Source of the DNA: an uncultured Draconibacterium sp.
GTDB taxonomy: Bacteria; Bacteroidota; Bacteroidia; Bacteroidales; Prolixibacteraceae
DNA length: 64,000 bases
Reading direction: 5' to 3'
Assembly: GCF_963677575.1 (NCBI RefSeq)
Contig: NZ_OY782038.1
Coordinates: forward strand, 2,108,001 to 2,172,000
Within the stretch, counting starts at the first letter, position 1. Every line of letters starts with the position of its first letter. Below, one piece after another: positions 58,955 to 64,000 of the stretch. The translations under genes were made by a program, and so were the position numbers. The notes beneath the pieces were generated by a model. The model was not told the DNA's origin. It saw only the letters and a list, made by a program, of their open reading frames with translations, and searched no databases.

Positions 58955-60562
58955 ATGAAGTTTGAATTTAAATTTATAGATAAAAAGCAGGGAAGCATAA
59001 AAGACGATATCCTTTCGGGATTAACCGTGGCGCTGGCCCTGGTACCCGAAGCGGTGGCTTTTAGTTTTGTCGCAGGTGTGTCGCCAATTGTTGGCTTGTA
59101 CGGTGCTTTTATGATGGGACTGATCACCTCCATTTTTGGAGGCCGCCCCGGAATGATTTCCGGCGCCACAGGAGCCATGGCCGTTGTAATGGTTAGCCTG
59201 GTACAACAAGGAAACGCTATGGGCGACGGACAAGGGTTACAGTACTTGTTCGCCACTCTCGTTCTGGCCGGAACGATACAGGCACTTTTTGGTGTTTTTA
59301 AACTTGGAAAGTTTATTCGTTTGGTGCCACACTCAGTTATGATGGGTTTTGTAAACGGACTTGCCATTGTTATTTTCCTTTCGCAACTGAATATGTTTAA
59401 AACCGGCGGCGAATGGCTAAGAGGAACGCCGTTATACATCATGCTCGGTTTGGTTGGCCTAACTATGGCAATCATGTATTTTCTGCCAAAATTAAGTAAA
59501 GCCATACCGGCGGCGCTGGTTGGAATTTTAGTGGTTACAGCGGTTGTAATCTTCGGAAATATCGAAACAGAAACTGTTCGCAGTTTTATCCAAAGTGGTG
59601 GTGGTGACAGTATTAAAGCCGGTCTGCCAACTTTTAATGTACCAATCATTCCTTTCAATCTTGAAACTTTAAAATTGATTTTCCCATTTGCCTTGATACT
59701 TGCAGCTGTTGGATTGATAGAATCGTTGATGACGCTGAACCTGGTTGACGAGCTAACCGAAACCCGTGGTAGCGGAAACCGCGAAGCTGCGGCGCAAGGG
59801 TTGGCCAACATTGTTAACGGATTTTTTGGTGGAATGGGCGGCTGTGCCATGATCGGGCAAAGTATTATCAATATAAAATCGGGTGGCCGCGGCCGCTTGT
59901 CGGGTATTGTTGCAGCCGTAATGTTGCTTGTTTTTATTCTGTTCGCCTCATCGTATATCGAAATGATTCCGATTGCAGCGCTTGTTGGCGTAATGTTTAT
60001 GGTGGTAATCGGCACCTTTGCCTGGAGTACTTTCAAAATCATTAATAAAATCCCGGTTTCCGATCTTATCGTAATTATTCTGGTTACCGGACTTACGGTG
60101 GCATTCGATCTTGCCATAGCAGTTTTGGCAGGTGTTGTTGTTTCGGCACTGGTATTTTCATGGGAAAATGCAAAACGTATTCGTGCACGTAAAAGTGTTG
60201 ACAAACATGGTATTAAACACTACGAAATTTTTGGGCCCCTGTTTTTTGGGTCCACTGCACTTTTTCAAAGTAAGTTTGATGTGCAAAACGATCCGAATGA
60301 AGTGATCGTTGACTTTAAAGAGTCGCGTATTGCAGATCAGTCGGCCATAGAAGCGATTAACAAACTGGCCGAACGTTACCAAAAAGCAGGCAAAACAATT
60401 CACCTGCGCCATTTAAGTCGCGATTGTATTAAGCTGGTGAAAAAAGCAGAAGCGATTTGCGATGTGAATGTGGTGGAAGATCCAAACTATTTTGTGGCCA
60501 TTGACCACTACAACACCTTAATGAAGTTACAGGCTAAACTAAATAAAAATGCAACCTCTTAA
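58955..60562 (+). CDS. SulP family anion transporter with STAS domain
   Basis: From the ATG at 58955 the protein has 535 residues. It has the SulP membrane core (FKFIDKKQGSIKDDILSGLTVALALVPEAVAFSF), twelve or so hydrophobic segments, GGMGGCAMIGQSIINIKSGGRGRLSG, and a C-terminal STAS domain (about 430-535, HYEIFGPLFFGSTALF, VIVDFKESRIADQSAIEAINKL). SulP proteins move sulfate, bicarbonate or other anions. The ATG at 58955 is preferred because the longer reading from 58871 gives a Pro- and His-rich stretch. Sulfate import would fit the nearby sulfatase only loosely. Confidence 0.93.
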   Translation: MKFEFKFIDKKQGSIKDDILSGLTVALALVPEAVAFSFVAGVSPIVGLYGAFMMGLITSIFGGRPGMISGATGAMAVVMVSLVQQGNAMGDGQGLQYLFATLVLAGTIQALFGVFKLGKFIRLVPHSVMMGFVNGLAIVIFLSQLNMFKTGGEWLRGTPLYIMLGLVGLTMAIMYFLPKLSKAIPAALVGILVVTAVVIFGNIETETVRSFIQSGGGDSIKAGLPTFNVPIIPFNLETLKLIFPFALILAAVGLIESLMTLNLVDELTETRGSGNREAAAQGLANIVNGFFGGMGGCAMIGQSIINIKSGGRGRLSGIVAAVMLLVFILFASSYIEMIPIAALVGVMFMVVIGTFAWSTFKIINKIPVSDLIVIILVTGLTVAFDLAIAVLAGVVVSALVFSWENAKRIRARKSVDKHGIKHYEIFGPLFFGSTALFQSKFDVQNDPNEVIVDFKESRIADQSAIEAINKLAERYQKAGKTIHLRHLSRDCIKLVKKAEAICDVNVVEDPNYFVAIDHYNTLMKLQAKLNKNATS

Positions 60563-60611
60563 ATCAATTCTTGTCTTTACAGTTAGAAAAGCTTTTACGG
60601 ATTAGCTTTGA

Positions 60612-60666
60612 AAGCGGCCTGAAACAATAACAATGTTCATCTTTCAGTTTTAGGCTGCTTTTTTGT
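60612..60666 (+). terminator. Terminator of the sulP gene
   Basis: AAGCGGCCTGAAAC pairs with GTTTTAGGCTGCTT with two mismatches and is followed by TTTTG. Confidence 0.65.
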
Positions 60667-60777
60667 TGTACTATTTAGAACGCTGACGACGCAGATTTTT
60701 CTGATGCTCACAGATTCTTAAAGGATGATAGAAATGTTTTTCTAAAAAATATCCAGCGAAATTCTGCTAAATCAGTG

Positions 60778-61842
60778 TTATCTGCGTTCCATTTTCTTTC
60801 GCTTTTGAAAATGTTTTGAGTCGCCCCAATCTCCGTATCCAATTTCTGAACCGGACATGTGAATTCGTGCTTCCAGACAATTGCGGCACAATTCGGCATC
60901 CTCATCCAGGCATGGTTTATCCTCGTATAGTTGATACTCTTCGCGATATGCGGTTGGCGTTAAATTTGGCATAATTACGTTGGCGCCAATGGCAAGCGCT
61001 TTTTCACGCCCTGCCGGATCAATCGCCTGAAGTGCGGTGGCAGCAGCAATATTTATATCGGGCATTAACAAACGCAAAACAGCAATCATATTCAGCGCCA
61101 GATCAAAACGTTCCTGCTTTGTTTTCAGTAGATGCCGGTGTTCATATAAGGGCGTATCTTCGTGCTCAATGTATGGTCCCATTCCACACATGTCGATATC
61201 GAGTTTTTTGAAAAACAAAAGATCGTCGGCAAGGTGCTCGTAGGTTTGAAAAGGCAGGCCGATCATCACCCCGGTACCAACCTGGTAACCGGCTGTTTTT
61301 AAGCTTTCAAGCGATTCAATTCTCCATTCAAACGAATGTATATCATTTTCAGGATGGATCTTATAGTAAAGCTCGCGTGTTGATGATTCAATGCGCAACA
61401 AATAACGGTGTGCCCCACTTTCGAACCAGCGACGATAAGTATCCAAAGTTTGCTCGCCACAACTAAGTGTAATTCCCAACTCACCATTCGAAATCTGCTT
61501 GATTTTTTTTAGCAAACCATCAACACGTTTTATAAATGCCGGCGACGATAATTCGCCTGATTGTAACACCACCGAGGCAAAACGATTCTCCCAGGCAAAA
61601 CGGCACGATTCCAAAATCTCGTCATCGCTCACATCGTAGCGAATAACTTTGTCGTTTCCTTTTCGAATTCCACAATACAAACAGTCTTTGGCGCAGATAT
61701 TCGAAAACTCCACTAAACCACGGAAGTATACTTTATTTCCGGTTTCCTTTACCCTCACTTCTTGCGCACGTTTTAACAACGCAGTCCGCTCTTCGCCTGT
61801 AGTCTTTAGTAATTGTATGATTTCCTGTCTATCCAAAATCAA
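60778..61842 (-). CDS. hydE: [FeFe]-hydrogenase H-cluster maturase HydE (radical SAM)
   Basis: The product is 354 residues if translation starts at the TTG at 61842. It has the radical-SAM cluster motif C50-x3-C54-x2-C57 in NICAKDCLYCGIRKGN, the HydE core (SVVLQSGELSSPAFI, LGITLSCGEQTLDTYRRWFESGAHRYLLRIE) and the C-terminal segment MPNLTPTAYREEYQLYEDKPC. HydE helps build the diiron part of the H-cluster. No ATG precedes the fold; TTG codons at 61842 and 61836 follow the -7 box at 61856-61863, while the far TTG at 61878 lies before it. HydG is on the other strand at 62.4 kb. Confidence 0.93.
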   Translation of the reverse strand: MILDRQEIIQLLKTTGEERTALLKRAQEVRVKETGNKVYFRGLVEFSNICAKDCLYCGIRKGNDKVIRYDVSDDEILESCRFAWENRFASVVLQSGELSSPAFIKRVDGLLKKIKQISNGELGITLSCGEQTLDTYRRWFESGAHRYLLRIESSTRELYYKIHPENDIHSFEWRIESLESLKTAGYQVGTGVMIGLPFQTYEHLADDLLFFKKLDIDMCGMGPYIEHEDTPLYEHRHLLKTKQERFDLALNMIAVLRLLMPDINIAAATALQAIDPAGREKALAIGANVIMPNLTPTAYREEYQLYEDKPCLDEDAELCRNCLEARIHMSGSEIGYGDWGDSKHFQKRKKMERR

Positions 61843-61855
61843 GCATTTTGAACCA

Positions 61856-61863
61856 CAAAAATA
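61856..61863 (-). promoter_or_regulatory. Putative -7 box of hydE (TATTTTTG)
   Basis: On the minus strand TATTTTTG is a perfect match to TAnnTTTG, about 14-20 nt before the candidate TTG starts of hydE. Confidence 0.5.
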
Positions 61864-61977
61864 TGCTTTTCTACGCAATAAAGCTTAATAACGAAATGGT
61901 ATGTTATGTTTTAGAACTACGTTGCATAACATAAGCACTTTGCAACATTTCTCATGTTCGGAAATTGAAATTAAAAT

Positions 61978-61985
61978 TACTTTTG
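61978..61985 (+). promoter_or_regulatory. Putative -7 box (TACTTTTG) upstream of the TM1266-like gene
   Basis: Perfect match to TAnnTTTG, about 190 nt before the ATG at 62174. Together with the hydE box it makes a divergent promoter pair. Confidence 0.45.
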
Positions 61986-62173
61986 TAGCATCATCCTGCG
62001 GGAAGGCCACGGCTGACTTTAGGGAAAACGATAAAGGATCATTGATTAACGATGAAGGATTAATCACTTATCTGCTTTCCCTGTATTTCCCGTAGAATTT
62101 AATTGTAAAACCAAGTTGATGTTTGTTGACTGAAAACTTCTGTCTTCCAACTACCGACTTCTAACTTTTTAAA

Positions 62174-62419
62174 ATGAAACGATTAGGTTTTGTGGGCATA
62201 ATAATCGAAAACCGCGAAAAATCTTCGGGGAATGTCAACCAGGTTTTAAGCCAGTACTCTGAGCTTATTCTGGCACGCACCGGCCTGCCCAATGCAAAAG
62301 AAAACTATTCCGTTATCACACTGGTAATTGATGCCACAACCGACGAGTTGGGCAAATTAACCGGAATGCTGGGAAACATTCCCGGAGTAGCTGTAAAATC
62401 AGGACTTGCAAAAAAATAG
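62174..62419 (+). CDS. TM1266-type iron-only hydrogenase system regulator
   Basis: The 81-residue protein fits the TM1266 family of small ACT/NikR-C-like proteins found with [FeFe]-hydrogenase maturation genes: MKRLGFVGIIIENREKSSG, VNQVLSQYSELILARTGLPN and ITLVIDATTDELGKLTGMLGNIPGVAVKS. The name implies a regulatory role, but this is inferred from gene context in other genomes. It is followed by hydG 34 nt downstream of its stop, so the two form one operon. Confidence 0.88.
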   Translation: MKRLGFVGIIIENREKSSGNVNQVLSQYSELILARTGLPNAKENYSVITLVIDATTDELGKLTGMLGNIPGVAVKSGLAKK

Positions 62420-62453
62420 AAGAATAAAAACCGATCTTTTAACTCAAAAAAAT

Positions 62454-63854
62454 ATGTACAACGTACCTGCCGATTTTATCAACGAAGCCAAAATTTGGGA
62501 AACACTGGAGCAAAACAAAAATCCTGAACCGGCACAAATTAAAGACGTACTGGCAAAAGCTGCCGAAATGAAAGGTTTAAACCTTGCCGATGTTGCAGTT
62601 CTTGCTGCCATCAACGATCCGGAAATGATGGCCGAGTTGTTTAACACGGCAAATACCGTAAAAGAAACAATTTACGGAAAAAGACTGGTGCTGTTTGCGC
62701 CGCTATATGTTTCAAATTTGTGCAAAAACGAATGCTTGTATTGCGCATTCAGAGCCAGTAATAAAGGAATTGTTCGCCATGCTTTGTCGCAGGAAGAAAT
62801 TGCAAAAGAAGTTGAAATACTAATCAATCAAGGACACAAAAGAGTTTTGTTGGTTGCCGGAGAATCCTATCCTGACCAGGATGGTTTTCAATATGTTCTC
62901 GACTCTATAAAAACGGTTTACAGCGTTAAAAACGAACATGGCGAAATACGACGTGTAAATATTAACGTTGCTCCGCTTACAGTTGAAGAATTTAAACAGG
63001 CAAAAGATGCGAATATCGGAACCTATCAGATTTTTCAGGAAACCTACCATCGCGAAACGTATAACAAAGTTCATGTAGGCGGGAAAAAACGCGATTACAA
63101 CTGGCGCACCTGGGCATTACACCGAGCTATGGAAGCCGGAATTGACGATGTCGGAATTGGTGTATTACTTGGACTGTTCGACTATCGTTTTGAGTTGCTG
63201 GCCACAATGCAACATATTTTTGAGTTGGAAGATAAATTTGGCGTTGGTCCGCACACCATAAGTGTTCCGCGCATGGAACCTGCAACCAACAGCGACATTG
63301 CATCGCATCCGCCGTTTCCGGTTTCTGATATCGACTTCAGGAAAATGGTAGCTATTTTACGATTGGCAGTTCCGTACACCGGCATTATCATGTCGACCCG
63401 CGAAACAGCACAAATGCGCCGCGATACTTTTGCGCTGGGAGTTAGCCAAATTTCGGCCGGAAGTAAAACGAATCCCGGTGGTTATGGAGAAACTTCAGAA
63501 GACGATCCATCAAGCCAGTTTTGTTTGGGCGATCACCGTCCGCTCGATGAAGTGATCCGCGATGTGGCGTCAATGGGTTACATTCCATCGTTCTGTACGG
63601 CTTGTTATCGTTTGGGTAGAACAGGACAGGATTTTATGGATCTGGCAAAACCCGGCGACATCCGTTTACACTGTGGCCCCAACGGACTCAGCTCATTTAA
63701 AGAATACCTGCAAAACTATGCATCGCCGGAAACCCGTGAAATTGGCGACAATCTAATTCGTGAAACAATTGCCGGATTGAGTGGTATTGCAAAACAACGC
63801 GCTGAAAAACTGGTAAAACGCGTTGAAGCCGGACGTGATGATGTTTATTGTTAA
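62454..63854 (+). CDS. hydG: [FeFe]-hydrogenase H-cluster maturase HydG (radical SAM)
   Basis: The 466-residue enzyme cleaves tyrosine to give CO and cyanide for the H-cluster. Both Fe-S sites are visible: radical-SAM C90-x3-C94-x2-C97 (CKNECLYCAFRASNK), and the C-terminal C381-x2-C384-x22-C407 (FCTACYRLGRTGQDF to LHCGPN). The substrate-site pattern EIRRVNINVAPL and GIGVLLGLFDYRFELL are present. Start at ATG 62454; the reading from 62406 begins within the previous gene. HydE is encoded on the opposite strand 0.6 kb away. HydF and the hydrogenase are not in the window. Confidence 0.96.
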   Translation: MYNVPADFINEAKIWETLEQNKNPEPAQIKDVLAKAAEMKGLNLADVAVLAAINDPEMMAELFNTANTVKETIYGKRLVLFAPLYVSNLCKNECLYCAFRASNKGIVRHALSQEEIAKEVEILINQGHKRVLLVAGESYPDQDGFQYVLDSIKTVYSVKNEHGEIRRVNINVAPLTVEEFKQAKDANIGTYQIFQETYHRETYNKVHVGGKKRDYNWRTWALHRAMEAGIDDVGIGVLLGLFDYRFELLATMQHIFELEDKFGVGPHTISVPRMEPATNSDIASHPPFPVSDIDFRKMVAILRLAVPYTGIIMSTRETAQMRRDTFALGVSQISAGSKTNPGGYGETSEDDPSSQFCLGDHRPLDEVIRDVASMGYIPSFCTACYRLGRTGQDFMDLAKPGDIRLHCGPNGLSSFKEYLQNYASPETREIGDNLIRETIAGLSGIAKQRAEKLVKRVEAGRDDVYC

Positions 63855-63950
63855 AACAGCTGCACCTTGATTCGCAAGATTTTCCTGATTACTTGATTCC
63901 ATAATTAATTGTATTTTAGTGGGTAAACTTGTAGCTACACAAATGCAAAT

Positions 63951-64000
63951 ATGGAATTTGAAGAATTAACGCATAGAATTATCGGTTGTGCCATGCAGGT
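63951..64000 (+). CDS. GxxExxY family protein, N-terminal start only
   Basis: The ATG at 63951 opens MEFEELTHRIIGCAMQV, cut by the right edge. This matches the start of the small GxxExxY proteins common in Bacteroidota, which are linked to a PD-(D/E)XK-like fold. Only 16 codons are seen, so the call rests on this motif alone. Confidence 0.65.
   Translation, partial: MEFEELTHRIIGCAMQ

Noticed and set aside
58795..60204. Long open frame (469 codons) on the minus strand
   Set aside because: It mirrors the SulP transporter gene and is dominated by Thr, Ile, Pro and Ser. This is a shadow of the real gene.
61990..62040. Cobalamin-riboswitch-like fragment (CGGGAAGGCCACGG) before the TM1266-like gene
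   Set aside because: Only a local resemblance is seen; the conserved 5' core and the 3' closing element are missing.
1..64000. tRNA or rRNA genes
   Set aside because: No T-loop plus acceptor-stem pattern and no rRNA-like stretch was recognised by eye. A covariance-model scan would settle it.

Overview
The window is a chromosomal segment of a Bacteroidota bacterium. The evidence is direct: SusC/SusD with a FecR and an ECF sigma factor, PorT and a C-terminal type IX sorting domain, a TamL-type lipoprotein, many lipobox proteins, AT-rich intergenic DNA, and promoters with the Bacteroidota -7 box TAnnTTTG. The mix of fucosidase, alpha-galactosidase, GH97, sulfatase and [FeFe]-hydrogenase maturases points to a polysaccharide-degrading, facultatively or strictly anaerobic, probably marine or sedimentary member, perhaps of the Marinilabiliales/Prolixibacteraceae. 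That rank is inference. No tRNA, rRNA or CRISPR array was recognised.

Layout. 0-4.2 kb: tamL (cut by the left edge), a TrmH-family methyltransferase, porT, ubiE/menG and a PurL-like half protein. 4.4-6.9 kb: a glycosyltransferase, LytS-type sensor kinase and LytTR regulator operon. 6.9-11 kb: a nitroreductase and a giant SprB-repeat protein secreted by the type IX system. 11-18 kb: a small lipoprotein, gapA, a MacB-like permease, two FKBP isomerases, a DUF3127 protein and yaaA. 18.2-19.8 kb: a Tn5/IS50-like insertion sequence inside a dispersed hairpin repeat. 20-23.8 kb: an RhlE-type helicase, an unknown membrane protein, a 42-bp-period repeat array and a DUF3124 lipoprotein. 24-33 kb: GH36 alpha-galactosidase, a small lipoprotein, an eight-haem cytochrome with HEAT and TPR regions, an esterase and a sulfatase. 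33-40 kb: a lysine/saccharopine-dehydrogenase-like protein, htpG, a class V aminotransferase, an SBF transporter and a patatin.

40.3-43.1 kb: a GroES-like gene whose promoter has been split off by an IS4-family element with a perfect 9-bp target duplication, followed by a secreted acidic protein with four 'ALxVExWM' repeats. 43.2-54.6 kb: map, an acyl-ACP thioesterase, then a polysaccharide-utilisation locus (GH97 converging on susD-susC-fecR-sigma). 54.7-60.6 kb: a 59-residue Cys/Trp-rich protein, miaA, cutC, GH29 fucosidase, a 21-bp-period array and a SulP transporter. 60.8 kb to the end: hydE, a TM1266-type regulator, hydG and the start of a GxxExxY protein.

How the parts fit. The sigma/FecR/SusCD/GH97 block would import and cleave alpha-glucans. 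The GH36, GH29, sulfatase and esterase are spread as single genes or short operons and would process sulfated or fucosylated glycans. PorT belongs to the secretion machine that the SprB-repeat protein needs. HydE, HydG and the TM1266-like regulator build the hydrogenase H-cluster, but HydF and a hydrogenase are not in the window. Intergenic spaces are rich in dispersed palindromic repeats.
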